Position numbers and translations under genes: made by a program. Shown here one piece after another: positions 18,240 to 28,775 of a DNA stretch of 64,000 nucleotides. The notes under the pieces are model-generated. The model ran no database searches and was not told the origin of the DNA. It saw nothing but the letters and a program-made list of their open reading frames with translations. The stretch comes from Pannonibacter indicus. GTDB taxonomy: Bacteria > Pseudomonadota > Alphaproteobacteria > Rhizobiales > Stappiaceae. Location: assembly GCF_001418225.1 (NCBI RefSeq), contig NZ_LIPT01000001.1, forward strand, positions 1 to 64,000, written 5' to 3'. How positions within the stretch are numbered: position 1 is the stretch's first letter; each line of letters opens with the position of its first letter.

Positions 18240-18569
18240 ATGAGCATCCAGGACTGGATCAAGAACGAAGTCGAGACGAACGATGTCGTGCTGTTCATGA
18301 AGGGCACGCCGAACTTCCCGCAGTGCGGCTTCTCCGGCCAGGTCGTTCAGATCCTCGACTACATCGGCGTGCCCTACAAGGGCATCAACGTGTTGGAAGA
18401 TGCTGACCTGCGCCAGGGCATCAAGGACTTCACCAACTGGCCGACGATCCCGCAGCTCTACGTCAAGGGCGAATTCCTCGGCGGCTGCGACATCGTGCGC
18501 GAGATGTTCCAGAACCAGGAACTCCAGGCCGTCTTCACCGAAAAAGGCATCCCCACGACAGCCGCCTGA
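18240..18569 (+). CDS. grxD: Monothiol glutaredoxin of the CGFS (Grx4) type
   Basis: 109 residues with the active-site CGFS (in '[14 protein letters not shown]') and the glutathione-binding '[20 protein letters not shown]'. Two ATGs occur, at 18234 and 18240; GGAAGG ends only two bases before the first but eight before the second, so 18240 is chosen. CGFS glutaredoxins carry [2Fe-2S] clusters and deliver them with BolA. A strong terminator follows. Confidence 0.95.
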   Translation: MSIQDWIKNEVETNDVVLFMKGTPNFPQCGFSGQVVQILDYIGVPYKGINVLEDADLRQGIKDFTNWPTIPQLYVKGEFLGGCDIVREMFQNQELQAVFTEKGIPTTAA

Positions 18570-18590
18570 TGCAATTGGCGTGAGTGCTTG

Positions 18591-18626
18591 AAAAGGCCGG
18601 AAGCGGTGGCGCTTCCGGCCTTTTTT
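18591..18626 (+). terminator. Intrinsic terminator after grxD
   Basis: The arms AAGGCCGGAAGC and GCTTCCGGCCTT (about 18593-18604 and 18611-18622) form a perfect stem, followed by TTTTTT. Confidence 0.92.
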
Positions 18627-18762
18627 GTTTGCGCATGTTCCCCGCCCCTCTTCCCTGAACCGCAGATGAACGGCGGGTTCCGGTGCGGTACAGGGGGGTT
18701 GGGGCAGTCTTCGGAACATGAGGCTGGCGAAGGGCCGGCCGGAGTGGAACGGGAATGGTACC

Positions 18763-19245
18763 ATGGGGATGAAAGCGCTGAGACTGGCAGCACGGCAGGC
18801 ACGGAGACAGATCGGCAGGACCGCCCGGATGCTGGCAAAGACATTGCCCCTGCCGCAGGCAGGCAAGGCAGCAAGGGGCGGCAAGGCGGTACAGGCGCTG
18901 CGTGCGGCGGCCGTGGTGCTGCCGCTGACGTTTGCGGCCGCTCTGGCGGCTGTGGTGCTGATGGGCAGCGGTTCCGGGCAGAAGGATGTGGAACTGGCCC
19001 GCATTGATTGCGCCCGGCTGGTCATCTTTGCCCCCGCAGGCAGGATCGATGCCCAGCAGGCCTGCAAGGCCCATGGCGGGCTCGCCGTGCAGGCCGGGGA
19101 ACAGCCGGATGCCGGGCTCACCATCCTCATCCGCAACCAGCCGGCTGGCGGCTTTGAAGGGCGCGATGCTGTGCCCGGCCCGGACAGGAGCGAGTTTTCA
19201 GGCGCAGGTCAGACCCGTGCAGAGCTGTCAGCTTTCCGGGCCTGA
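18763..19245 (+). CDS. Hypothetical protein with one membrane segment
   Basis: 160 residues from the ATG at 18763; in-frame starts at 18718 and 18769 are alternatives. The N-terminal half is very basic and helical (many Arg/Lys/Ala), followed by a hydrophobic segment 'VVLPLTFAAALAAVVLMG' (about 51-68) and a Cys-containing polar tail with two cysteines. Codon use is GC-rich but less sharply biased than in neighbours. No family recognised. It could be a real orphan inner-membrane protein or a chance frame. Confidence 0.4.
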   Translation: MGMKALRLAARQARRQIGRTARMLAKTLPLPQAGKAARGGKAVQALRAAAVVLPLTFAAALAAVVLMGSGSGQKDVELARIDCARLVIFAPAGRIDAQQACKAHGGLAVQAGEQPDAGLTILIRNQPAGGFEGRDAVPGPDRSEFSGAGQTRAELSAFRA

Positions 19246-19284
19246 GGCATACTGCCGGGCTGCACGTCTTGCCGGGAACTGCGG

Positions 19285-20286
19285 CTACTCAGCCGCGAAG
19301 AGATTGCGCGTCATGGCAAGGCCGGCGCCGCAGGGCTCTTCCGCGTCACGCGCTTCACCGCCGTTGTTCTCGCCGGGGCGCAGGGAGGCAAAGTCGAAGA
19401 GACTGCGGTCGAGGAGATGCGAAGGCCGGGTGTGGGCCAGCGCCCGCGCCATGACGCCGAGGCGGCCCGGAGAGGCGCGCTCCCAGTCCATCAGCATGCG
19501 CTTCACTTCCTCGCGCTGCAACCCATCCTGCGAGCCGCAGAGATTGCAGGGGATGATCGGGAACTGCATGCCGGCAGCAAACTTCGCCACATCGCTTTCG
19601 GCGCAATAGGCAAGCGGGCGCAGCACCATCAGGTCGCCCTCGTCATTGACCAGCTTCGGCGGCATGGAGGCAAGGCGCCCGCCGTGGAAGAGGTTCATGA
19701 AGAATGTTTCCAGAATGTCCTCACGGTGGTGGCCCAGCACGATGGCTTCGCAGCCCTGCTCCCGCGCGATACGGTAGAGAATGCCGCGGCGCAGGCGCGA
19801 GCACAGCGAGCAATAGGTCTTGTGCGCCGGGATCTTCGCCGTGACAATGGAGAAGGTGTCCTCGCGCACGATGATGTTCTCGATGCCGTTCTTTTCAAAG
19901 AAGGCGGGCAGGATCTCTGGCGGAAAGCCTGGCTGGGCCTGATCGAGATTGCAGGCCAGAAGATCCACCGGCAGCAGCCCGCGCCACTTCAGATCCATCA
20001 GCACGGCCAGCAGCGTGTAGCTGTCCTTGCCGCCGGAGAGGCACACCAGCCACTTCGGCCGCTTCACGGTGGCATCCGCAGGCACCATGCCGTAATCGTC
20101 AATGGCCTGGCGCACTTCGCGCAAGAGGCGCTTGCGCAGCTTCTTGAACTCCACCGTCGAAGGCGCGTTGCGCAGCATCACCGGGCAGCCGCTGTCATCC
20201 TCCGGCAGGTCCATCAGGGCTGCGGATGCAGCCGCATCGGCGGAGAGGCCCGCCTCGGGGCCGCTGGTCAGGTCGGTGGCACTCAT
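19285..20286 (-). CDS. ttcA: tRNA 2-thiocytidine biosynthesis protein
   Basis: 333 residues. The PP-loop SGGKDS (about 84-89) and two CxxC pairs, 'TYCSLCSRL' and 'IPCNLCGSQ', define TtcA, which holds an Fe-S cluster and thiolates C32 of certain tRNAs using ATP. '[16 protein letters not shown]' is also characteristic. The first ~45 residues and last ~30 are poorly conserved extensions common in this class. It is divergent from the Anbu gene. Confidence 0.93.
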   Translation of the reverse strand: MSATDLTSGPEAGLSADAAASAALMDLPEDDSGCPVMLRNAPSTVEFKKLRKRLLREVRQAIDDYGMVPADATVKRPKWLVCLSGGKDSYTLLAVLMDLKWRGLLPVDLLACNLDQAQPGFPPEILPAFFEKNGIENIIVREDTFSIVTAKIPAHKTYCSLCSRLRRGILYRIAREQGCEAIVLGHHREDILETFFMNLFHGGRLASMPPKLVNDEGDLMVLRPLAYCAESDVAKFAAGMQFPIIPCNLCGSQDGLQREEVKRMLMDWERASPGRLGVMARALAHTRPSHLLDRSLFDFASLRPGENNGGEARDAEEPCGAGLAMTRNLFAAE

Positions 20287-20511
20287 CGTGGTGGTCCGGA
20301 TTGCGAAAACTGGGCAAAAACTCGCGGGCCCTTGCGCATGCGGAACGCCGCCGCGCGCCCGGCCCTTCCCCTTAGACGGCAGAGCCGCCGCTTGTAAAGG
20401 GCTGCAAGGCCACAGGGCCAGCGAAACCCGTCCAGAAGCCGCATTTGGGCATGGGGCGCAAATGGGTTAGACAGGGAAAATGACAATCACTCGCGCGAGT
20501 CGGCTCCCCGC

Positions 20512-21237
20512 ATGACCTATTGCCTCGGCATCCTGCTTCGCACCGGCCTGATCCTTGCGTCAGACTCCCGCACCAATGCGGGCGTCGACCAGATCGCCAC
20601 CGTCTCCAAGATGTCCACCTTCGAGACACCGGGCGAGCGCATCATCACCGTGCTGTCGGCAGGCAATCTCGCCACCACGCAGGCAGTGATCTCGCAGCTG
20701 AAGCAGAGCTATGGCAGCGGCGACTTCCACCGGGACATGACCCAGTCGCTGACTCTGTTCGATGCGGCTCGGAAGGTAGGCGACACCCTGCGCGAGGTGC
20801 TGAACCGGGATGCCTCCTTCGTGAAGCCCTATGGCGATCCGGCCGCCTCCTTCCTTGTCGGCGGCCAGATCCGCGGCGAGGAGCCGCGCCTGTTCCAGGT
20901 CTATTCCGCCGGCAACTTCATGGAAGCCTCCGAGCGCACGCCCTTCCTGCAGATCGGTGAGACCAAATACGGCAAGCCGATCCTCGACCGGCTGCTGACG
21001 CTGGAAACGGACCCGGCAGAGGCCGCGAAGCTGGCCCTGCTCTCTTTCGACGCCACCATCCGCTCCAACCTGTCCGTCGGCCCGCCGATCGACCTGATGG
21101 TCTATGGCAAGGACAGCCTGACGGCAGAGCACCTGCACACCTTTGACGAGGATGACGCCTATCTCCTCACCCTGCGCCAGGCCTATGCCCAGGGCCTGCG
21201 CGACCTCGTGCGCGGATTGCCCGTACCAGAGGTGTGA
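20512..21237 (+). CDS. Anbu, a proteasome-related peptidase (ancestral beta subunit)
   Basis: 241 residues beginning MTYCLGILLRTGLILASDSR. After removal of Met, Thr1 would be the N-terminal nucleophile, with Asp17 and Lys32 in the expected positions for an Ntn-hydrolase of the proteasome/HslV fold. The family (Anbu/BPH) forms helical open rings; its physiological substrate is unknown. In many bacteria it is clustered with an alpha-E protein, a transglutaminase-like protease and a circularly permuted ATP-grasp protein. None of these is beside it here: neighbours are ttcA and rpsD. Confidence 0.88.
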   Translation: MTYCLGILLRTGLILASDSRTNAGVDQIATVSKMSTFETPGERIITVLSAGNLATTQAVISQLKQSYGSGDFHRDMTQSLTLFDAARKVGDTLREVLNRDASFVKPYGDPAASFLVGGQIRGEEPRLFQVYSAGNFMEASERTPFLQIGETKYGKPILDRLLTLETDPAEAAKLALLSFDATIRSNLSVGPPIDLMVYGKDSLTAEHLHTFDEDDAYLLTLRQAYAQGLRDLVRGLPVPEV

Positions 21238-21361
21238 GGCAAGAACGCCGCCTCACTCCCGGCGTAATGCACAGCCCGGCATCAAGCACTGGGGCGGCCC
21301 GGAATGCGCGGTAGACCTTGCGTAACGCCAGCATCGTGAGCGGCTATACCCCCAAGAATGC

Positions 21362-21390
21362 AAAAAGGCCGCCCCGGAGGGCGGCCTTTT
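21362..21390. terminator. Bidirectional terminator between anbu and rpsD
   Basis: An AAAAGGCCGCC / GGCGGCCTTTT hairpin with a short CCGGAG-type loop, with A and T tracts at both sides, lies 20 bases after the rpsD stop; it suits both convergent genes. Confidence 0.88.
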
Positions 21391-21410
21391 CTCCAGCTGG
21401 GCTGGAAACC

Positions 21411-22028
21411 TTAGCGCGAATAGAATTCGACGATGAGGTTCGGTTCCATCTGCACCGGGTACGGCACTTCCGAGAAGGACGGCACGCGGGTGAAGGTGAC
21501 GGTCATCTTGCTGTGATCAGCGGCCAGGTATTCCGGCACGTCACGCTCGCTCGACTGGGAAGCCTCGAGAACCATGGCGAGCTGCTTAGAGCGGTCACGG
21601 ACCTCGATGACGTCGCCCGGGCGGCAACGGTAGCTGGCGATGGTGACGCGCTTGCCGTTGACCTTAACGTGGCCGTGATTGACGAACTGACGGGCAGCGA
21701 ACACGGTCGGGACGAACTTGGCGCGGTAGACGATGGCGTCCAGGCGGCGCTCCAGCAGGCCGATCAGGTTCTCGGAGCTGTCGCCCTTCATGCGCGAAGC
21801 TTCGGTGTAAACCTTCTGGAACTGCTTTTCGGAGATGTTGCCGTAGTAGCCCTTGAGCTTCTGCTTGGCGCGCAGCTGCACGCCGAAGTCGGAGAGCTTG
21901 CCCTTGCGGCGCTGGCCGTGCTGGCCGGGGCCGTATTCACGCTTGTTGACCGGGCTCTTGGAGCGGCCCCAGATGTTCTCGCCCATGCGGCGATCAATCT
22001 TGTACTTTACGCTGTGGCGCTTCGACAT
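21411..22028 (-). CDS. rpsD: 30S ribosomal protein S4
   Basis: 205 residues starting [20 protein letters not shown]. The S4 domain '[20 protein letters not shown]' and '[14 protein letters not shown]' is present. The N-terminus lacks the four cysteines of zinc-binding S4, so this is the zinc-independent form usual in alphaproteobacteria. S4 nucleates 30S assembly by binding 16S rRNA. It lies apart from the large ribosomal operons, 240 bases after murI on the same strand. Confidence 0.97.
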   Translation of the reverse strand: MSKRHSVKYKIDRRMGENIWGRSKSPVNKREYGPGQHGQRRKGKLSDFGVQLRAKQKLKGYYGNISEKQFQKVYTEASRMKGDSSENLIGLLERRLDAIVYRAKFVPTVFAARQFVNHGHVKVNGKRVTIASYRCRPGDVIEVRDRSKQLAMVLEASQSSERDVPEYLAADHSKMTVTFTRVPSFSEVPYPVQMEPNLIVEFYSR

Positions 22029-22268
22029 CGCTGTTTCCTTGTGTCGGTTGGCTCATTTTATAAGGAAACGCGCCCTCCTTTACCCCGTTCGCAAGGAACA
22101 GGATCGACAGGGGTCCAGCTGAACGGCGCCGGCCGGAAAACCCCACGGGTGCGTGGACCGGCGAGGCAAAGCCCCGCACGGATCGCGGGTGCATAGACGA
22201 GGCAGGGGCGAATGTCAAATGCAGGCAGGCCATCTCAGCCGTTTTTGCGCGCAATCCTGCAGTTTTTC

Positions 22269-23057
22269 TTAAACCAGCAAGGATAGGCCAAAGCCCTGCA
22301 TCAGGCGGCGGGTGGCAAAATCCGGCGTGTCTGACGTGAAAACCACCCGGTCTGGCCGGGAATCGGCGCGCAGCGCGTCTATCGCCGGCACAATGCGCCG
22401 CGCCTGCCGGGCAATCGCCTCCGCCGGATCAATCCAGTCCACCGGCCAGGGGGCAAGGCGGCGGAAGACATTGGCAAGGAAGGGGTAATGAGTACAGGCC
22501 AGCACGACGATATCCGTCCGCGCGCCTTCTCTTTCATAGAAGCAATCACGGATCTCGGCCGTCAGCGCCTCGTCATCAACGCCCTCGCCCCGGATATAGG
22601 CCTCCGCCATACTGGCAAGATTGACCGAGCCGACCAGCCGCACATGGCATTGGCTGGCAAAGGACTGGATGAGATCGCGCGTGTAGGCACGCTTCACCGT
22701 GCCGGGCGTGGCCAGCACGGAAACAAGACCCGAGCGGGTGCGTTCCGCCGCCGGTTTGATGGCAGGCACCGTGCCAACGAATTTCATGTGCGGGAAGGCG
22801 GCGCGCAGATCCGCCCCGGCAAGGGTGAAAGCCGTGTTGCAGGCCACAACCGCCACTTCCGGGTCGAACCGGTGCAGGAGATCGCGGAACAGGGAGATGA
22901 GCCGTGCCTTGAGCGCCTCCTCCTCCCAGCCGCCATAGGGAAAGCCTGCATCATCGGCCACATAGACAAAGCTGCGCTCGGGCATCAATACCCGCGCCTC
23001 GCGCAGCACCGTGAGCCCGCCTATGCCAGAGTCAAAGACGAGCACCGGTTTTGTCAT
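22269..23057 (-). CDS. murI: Glutamate racemase
   Basis: 262 residues. The two catalytic cysteines lie in 'VVACNTAF' (about 72) and '[10 protein letters not shown]' (about 182), and the N-terminal '[14 protein letters not shown]' is diagnostic. It makes D-glutamate for peptidoglycan. Its ATG overlaps the TGA of trmJ (ATGA), so the two are translationally coupled. Confidence 0.96.
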   Translation of the reverse strand: MTKPVLVFDSGIGGLTVLREARVLMPERSFVYVADDAGFPYGGWEEEALKARLISLFRDLLHRFDPEVAVVACNTAFTLAGADLRAAFPHMKFVGTVPAIKPAAERTRSGLVSVLATPGTVKRAYTRDLIQSFASQCHVRLVGSVNLASMAEAYIRGEGVDDEALTAEIRDCFYEREGARTDIVVLACTHYPFLANVFRRLAPWPVDWIDPAEAIARQARRIVPAIDALRADSRPDRVVFTSDTPDFATRRLMQGFGLSLLV

Positions 23058-23914
23058 TCGTGGTCATCCTCTCGCGCAGCCTCTTCGCCCGCACCGTCCT
23101 CACTGACACGGCGGGCGCCATCCGGCTGGTCCTTGCGCGGCCGTGTGGGCCGGCCTTCCAATGCCGCGATGATGCCGCGAAGCGTCTTCACTTCCTGGTC
23201 GGTCAGCGTGGCCTTCTGGAAGATATTGCGGATATTGCGGACAATGTGTGGCCGCCGCTCGACGGGACGGAAAAAGGACACCCGGTCCAGCGCCCCTTCC
23301 AGATGCTCGAACAGGCGCAGGATATCGTCCTTGGCCGCAGGCGGGTTGGCTTCCACATCAAGCCCGAAGGGCAGCGCACCGGCAGTCGCCGTCTTGCGCC
23401 ACTCATAGGCGCAGACCAGCACCGCCTGGGCGATGTTGAGCGAGGCAAAATTGGGATCGACCGGCAGCGTCAGGATTTCGTCTGCCAGCGCCACTTCCTC
23501 GTTGTTGAGGCCCCAGCGCTCGCGCCCGAAGAGATAGCCCGTGGCCATGCCCTTGGCGCCCAGCGGCACGACCCGGGCTGCCGCTTCATCCGGCCCGCGC
23601 ACGGGCTTGGCGACTTCGCGCGAGCGGGCGGTGGTGGCGTAAACAAAGGTGAGATCGGCAATCGCCGCCTCCACGCTGTCGAACACCTGCACCGTGTCGA
23701 TGACATGGTCAGCGCGGGAGGCCGCGGCGCGGGCCTTCTCGCTCGGCCAGCCGTCACGCGGGTTGACGATGCGCAGGTCGGTCAGGCCGAAGTTGGCCAT
23801 GGCACGGGCAGCCGTGCCGATGTTCTCGCCAAGCTGCGGCTCACACAGGATGACGGCCGGCGGGCGCACGTCCACGCTCAGGGCTTCATCGCGGATATTT
23901 GCGTTTCTGGTCAT
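23054..23914 (-). CDS. trmJ: SPOUT RNA methyltransferase of TrmJ type
   Basis: 286 residues from the ATG at 23914 ([14 protein letters not shown]); the upstream ATG at 23995 adds 27 non-conserved residues. SPOUT landmarks are '[22 protein letters not shown]', shown here as two parts [12 protein letters not shown] and [10 protein letters not shown], then '[13 protein letters not shown]' and '[16 protein letters not shown]', which form the trefoil-knot SAM site. TrmJ methylates ribose 2'-O of tRNA position 32. The C-terminal ~40 residues are acidic and disordered. Coupled to murI by a 4-base overlap. Confidence 0.9.
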   Translation of the reverse strand: MTRNANIRDEALSVDVRPPAVILCEPQLGENIGTAARAMANFGLTDLRIVNPRDGWPSEKARAAASRADHVIDTVQVFDSVEAAIADLTFVYATTARSREVAKPVRGPDEAAARVVPLGAKGMATGYLFGRERWGLNNEEVALADEILTLPVDPNFASLNIAQAVLVCAYEWRKTATAGALPFGLDVEANPPAAKDDILRLFEHLEGALDRVSFFRPVERRPHIVRNIRNIFQKATLTDQEVKTLRGIIAALEGRPTRPRKDQPDGARRVSEDGAGEEAAREDDHE

Positions 23915-24129
23915 GGGCCGGGGATTTAGCGGAAAGCAGCGGCAAATTCCAGCGCCAGCAGCAGCCTGGACGCCCCTTGCTGCCAAATTGTCCAACTGAT
24001 TGCGGCGGATCGTCCATTCAAGCGGGAGGGCAGCGCAGCCATCATGGTCCCAAGAGGACGGGCAAGGCCGTTTCCCTCACCGGGGAAGCGCGGGAGATCC
24101 CGTCCGCATGAGAAATGAGGAGGAACTCC

Positions 24130-25292
<1,163 letters not shown>

Positions 25293-25299
<7 letters not shown>

Positions 25300-26213
25300 G
25301 ACGGCTCCTGCCGGGCAGCATCGGAAAGGGGGCTGTCCGGCGCGCCGCTGCTCATGTGGCGGGCGCGGAAGTCGGCGGGGGCTTCGCCGGTTTCCTTGCG
25401 AAACACGCGGGAGAAATAAGCCGGGTCTTCAAAGCCGAGGTCATAGGCCACCTGCGAGACGGAAAGCCCCGAGAAGGCCAGAAGACGCTTTGCCTCCAGA
25501 ATGAGCCGGTCACGCACATTCTGCGCCACGGTGCGGCCCGTAAACAGGCGGCAATAGCGGTTGAGCCGCTGCACCGTCAGCCCCATCTCCGCCGCATAGG
25601 CCTCCGCCCCCTGCCCGCTGCGGAACATGTCTTCCACCAGTTGCCGGAAACGGAACAGGGAGAAGCCGGGCGGCCTGCCGGTAGAGCCTGCCATCTCTCC
25701 GGGAAAGACGATCAGCAGGCTGAGCGCCACCAGCGGCCGGAAGAAGGCCCGACGCCGCGCGCCTTCGTCAAACTCCCGCGCCATCTCGCCGAAATAGAAG
25801 GATAGCCGCGTCTCATGCCCTTGCGGATGCAGCAAGGTGTTGCCAGCCGAGGTCAGCGCCGCCCGCTCCGCATCGCTGCGGCTTTCGCCACCCGCCACCA
25901 GATAGTCGGGCGTGAAGGAAACCACATAGCCTTCCGTTTCCGGTGAAAAGCTCCAGCCATGCAGCACGCCCGGCGGGGTGAAGGCAATGCCGCCCGCCCG
26001 GATCTCCCGCTCCCCGTCCGCCTCGATCAGCCGCCCGCCGCCCTTCGAGATATGGAGGATCTGCGCCAGATGCTGATGGGCATGCAGTTCCAGTTGCCAG
26101 CCCAGCGCCAGCGACCGCGCCCGGATCGTTTCAATGTGAAAGAAATCAAATTCGGAAGCCCCTTCCGTCTCACCATACAGGTGATAACGCGGCAGGGATG
26201 CAGCGGCGCTCAT
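25293..26213 (-). CDS. pobR: AraC-family activator, probable PobR
   Basis: 306 residues from ATG 26213 (MSAAASLPRYHLYGE). An N-terminal cupin-like sensor domain (about 40-110: 'HAHQHLAQILHISKGGG') precedes two HTH units at about 200-290, ending 'VAYDLGFEDPAYFSRVFRKE', the AraC signature. Its place next to pobA and the PobR-like N-terminus indicate control of pobA by 4-hydroxybenzoate. Unusually, it is convergent with pobA rather than divergent, so it cannot act from a shared promoter region; the pobA promoter lies in 23915-24129. Confidence 0.82.
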
Positions 26214-26522
26214 GGGGCGAGGCCTGCGCTGCAAATGACCGCAGCGCCCCTCTCCCCCTTGCAGGCAGTGTCTGCAACGGACTGCCAGTCAGGCTCCAGC
26301 CCCTCTCCCCCCTTGAGGGGGAGATGCCCCCTCAAGGGGGGAGAGGGGCGCTGCGGCAAAGCGAAGGCCCAATCCTTCTCCGTGCGTCCAAAGTGAACAG
26401 TGCCCCGCTGGAGGGGAGCTGAAGCGCCGTACCATGCGAACGAGCCAGCATTCTCCCAACAGGTCAATCCGCCGCTCATCCTGTCCTGCCCGCTCCCCAT
26501 CACACCCCTCCCCGGCTGCCAT
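26214..26522. other. Intergenic region with GC-rich palindromic repeats
   Basis: 309 bases between the pobR start and the puuE stop. It is dominated by the inverted repeats listed separately. Short frames through it are shadows made of the repeats. It also holds the pobR promoter at its left end. Confidence 0.6.
26239..26356. repeat. Cluster of CCCCTCTCCCCC inverted repeats, REP-like
   Basis: A perfect 23-bp stem (26299-26321 with 26327-26349) and a 5-nt loop form the main palindrome, with arms of GCCCCTCTCCCCCC + TTGAGGGGG. The outer flank 26337-26356 also pairs perfectly with 26239-26258 over 20 bases, so three arms of the same family are present and alternative hairpins can form. This is typical of dispersed intergenic repeats of alphaproteobacteria. 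Confidence 0.8.
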
Positions 26523-27434
26523 TCAGCCTGCCGCGTGGTGGGCGTGCCAGTGCCATGCGATGTCGATACGCCGGGCGAGCCAGACCTTTTCATGTGATGC
26601 GACATAATCGAGGAAGCGCGCCAGAGCCGCAGCGCGTCCGGGCCGCCCAACGAGACGGCAGTGCAGACCGATGTTCATCATCTTCGGGCTGCCCGCCTCG
26701 CCTTCGGCATAGAGTGTGTCGAAACTGTCCTTCAGATAGGCAAAGAACTGATCGCCCGAGTTGAAGCCCTGAGGCGTCGCAAAGCGCATGTCGTTGGCGT
26801 CCAGAGTATAGGGGATCACCAGATGCGGGCCGGAGGGACCTTCCACCCAATAGGGCAGATCGTCCGCGTAACTGTCGCTGTCATAGAGGAAACCGCCCTC
26901 CTCCATCACCAGCTTGCGGGTGTTCATGGAACAGCGGCCGGTGTACCAGCCGAGCGGACGGGAGCCGGTGACCTCTTCATGCAGGCGGATGGCCTCCTGC
27001 ATGTGCGCCCGCTCTTCCTCTTCGGCCATGTCGGCATATTCGATCCACTTGAGCCCGTGTGAGGCGATTTCCCAGTCGGCCTCCTTCATGGCCGCCACCA
27101 CATCCGGATTGCGGGCGAGCGCGGTGGCAACACCATAGACGGTGACGGGGATGTTGCGGCTGGTGAACATGCGCCACAGGCGCCAGAAGCCGGCACGCGA
27201 GCCGTATTCGTAGATGGATTCCATGTTCCAGTGGCGCTGGCCGGGCCAGGCCTGCGCGCCGACGATTTCCGACAGGAAGGCTTCGGACGCGGCATCCCCG
27301 TGCAGGATGTTGTTCTCCCCGCCCTCCTCGTAATTGATCACGAACTGAACCGCCACATTGGCCTCGCCGGGCCATTGCGGATCGGGAATCTGGCGGCCAT
27401 AGCCAACGAGATCACGCGGGTAGGATGCGTCCAT
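26523..27434 (-). CDS. puuE: Allantoinase PuuE (polysaccharide-deacetylase fold)
   Basis: 303 residues starting MDASYPRDLVGYGRQIPDP. 'NYEEGGENNILHGDAASE' (about 34-51) and 'WNMESIYEYGSR' are signatures of the PuuE branch. A deacetylase-type fold is indicated by 'EIASHGLKWIEYADM' and 'GWYTGRCSMNT'. PuuE opens allantoin to allantoate without the metal of classical allantoinases. Other ureide genes (uraD, hiuH, allantoicase) are absent nearby, though they often sit beside puuE. Confidence 0.92.
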   Translation of the reverse strand: MDASYPRDLVGYGRQIPDPQWPGEANVAVQFVINYEEGGENNILHGDAASEAFLSEIVGAQAWPGQRHWNMESIYEYGSRAGFWRLWRMFTSRNIPVTVYGVATALARNPDVVAAMKEADWEIASHGLKWIEYADMAEEEERAHMQEAIRLHEEVTGSRPLGWYTGRCSMNTRKLVMEEGGFLYDSDSYADDLPYWVEGPSGPHLVIPYTLDANDMRFATPQGFNSGDQFFAYLKDSFDTLYAEGEAGSPKMMNIGLHCRLVGRPGRAAALARFLDYVASHEKVWLARRIDIAWHWHAHHAAG

Positions 27435-27542
27435 GCGCCTTCAAATCCTTTTGCAAATCAACTCGCAAACAGGATCCATGGAAGCCGGAACAGGCCGCTT
27501 TGGCAAGCCGTGTTCTGACGGCAGGCACTGCAAAGAGATTAA

Positions 27543-27938
27543 TCAGCCGCGCCGCACCGTCCGCTGCGGGGTGGAGTGCACCGGGACAGGGATCAGCACC
27601 GGCTCGCCCGGCAGTCCCCGGCAGGCCCGTTCGCGGCGGCCACGGCCGCTGTCATTCCCGCCATCGCGCGGCAGCATCATGACGGCCGTTCCCATCGCGG
27701 CTGAGCCCAGCGTGATGATAAAGCCGAAGGCGAGCAGGATCACCGGCACCGCCGGATCACTGGCATTGGCGACCAGATCATAGAGCCCGCCCGCGTTGGA
27801 GGCAAAAAGACCACCCACCACCACAAGCGCCACAACAGAGCCGGACAGAGCATTCACCGCCAGAAGCCGCAGCAGCGGATTTTCGGGCAGAAACCTGGCT
27901 CTGCGAAGATTGAGGCGCAGACGGGACAGAATGGGCAT
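27543..27938 (-). CDS. Small inner-membrane protein of unknown function
   Basis: 131 residues from ATG 27938, which has GAGGAGG upstream; the longer frame to 28007 lacks a site. Basic N-terminus ('RLRLNLRRARFLPENPLLRLL'-like, about 6-26), then two membrane helices (about 29-49 and 65-88), then an Arg-rich, probably cytosolic tail. 'VIILLAFGFIITLGSAAMGTA'-like helix 2 is well-formed. It resembles small conserved alphaproteobacterial membrane proteins, but I cannot name a family. Confidence 0.65.
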   Translation of the reverse strand: MPILSRLRLNLRRARFLPENPLLRLLAVNALSGSVVALVVVGGLFASNAGGLYDLVANASDPAVPVILLAFGFIITLGSAAMGTAVMMLPRDGGNDSGRGRRERACRGLPGEPVLIPVPVHSTPQRTVRRG

Positions 27939-28080
27939 GAACGGAGCCTCCTCACGCGGCGAAGCAGTTTCGCCATATTGAAACAATGCCCCTCCCAGCC
28001 CTGGCAATCAATCCTCCAAAAGGCGGCAAAACGTCTCTTTGAATTTTACCTTTCCGCCCTCTTAAAGTTCGTTTCGTGAA

Positions 28081-28159
28081 CTCTATATACTCAATCGATA
28101 TATATCGGTATGATACATCGAAAGCCCGTCTCAGGGCCTGATGTCAGGGACCCATCCAG
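28081..28159 (+). promoter_or_regulatory. Promoter/operator region of the PadR-RND operon
   Basis: AT-rich stretch upstream of padR. It contains the perfect 12-bp palindrome CGATATATATCG at 28096-28107 and a nearby ATACATCG. PadR repressors bind AT-rich dyads at their own promoters; assignment of this one to PadR is inference. Confidence 0.5.
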
Positions 28160-28747
28160 ATGAGTGTACGCCGCCTCTGCCTTGCCATGCTCTCGGCGGG
28201 AGATGCCACTGGATACGAGATCCGCAAGGAATCGACCTCCGGCTGTTTCAGCTATTTTGAAGATGCAAGCTACGGGTCGATCTATCCGGCCCTGGCCAAG
28301 CTGGAAGCGGACGGTCTCGTCACCATGCGGGAGGAAAAGCTGCCCGGCAAACCAGCCCGCAAGGTCTACAGCATCACGCAGGCCGGGCGTGCCGCCTTGC
28401 TGGACATGCTGCAGGAGGAGCTGCCGCCCGACATTTTCCGCTCTCCGTTCCTTCTGGTGGCCATGTGCGCAAAGCAGGCCGGCGGAGCCGCCATACGCAG
28501 GGCACTGGACCAGCAGATCGAGCAGACACGCCTCAAGCTCAATCAGCTGAGCGAGCTGAGGTCCCGGGTGCCGGATACAGCCGCAAACAAGGGCATGCTC
28601 TGGAGCATCGGCTACGGCATCGACTGCATGACCCGGAAAATTGAATATCTGGAGGCCAACCGCACAGAGCTGGAGACCATCGCTGATGGCGAGGCCGTGC
28701 AGGAAACAAGCCCTCCAGTCATCCAGACACCGCTGGCTGCCGAATAA
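28160..28747 (+). CDS. PadR-family transcriptional repressor
   Basis: 195 residues. Winged helix of PadR type in residues 1-80: 'CLAMLSAGDATGYEIRKE', 'GSIYPALAKLEADGLV' and 'KVYSITQAGRAAL'. The C-terminal half is helical (about 85-180) with the dimerisation coil. It is the first gene of an RND efflux operon, with the adaptor 28 bases downstream, so it is probably an autoregulating repressor whose ligand is a pump substrate. Confidence 0.9.
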   Translation: MSVRRLCLAMLSAGDATGYEIRKESTSGCFSYFEDASYGSIYPALAKLEADGLVTMREEKLPGKPARKVYSITQAGRAALLDMLQEELPPDIFRSPFLLVAMCAKQAGGAAIRRALDQQIEQTRLKLNQLSELRSRVPDTAANKGMLWSIGYGIDCMTRKIEYLEANRTELETIADGEAVQETSPPVIQTPLAAE

Positions 28748-28775
28748 GCAGGCCCTGACCAACGGAGCGAATTTC

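Noticed and set aside
18535..19136. Reverse ORFs opposite the hypothetical gene at 18763-19245
   Set aside because: No motif, no ribosome site, and rich in Pro/Arg/Ser as in antisense frames; the forward frame at least has a clear hydrophobic helix.
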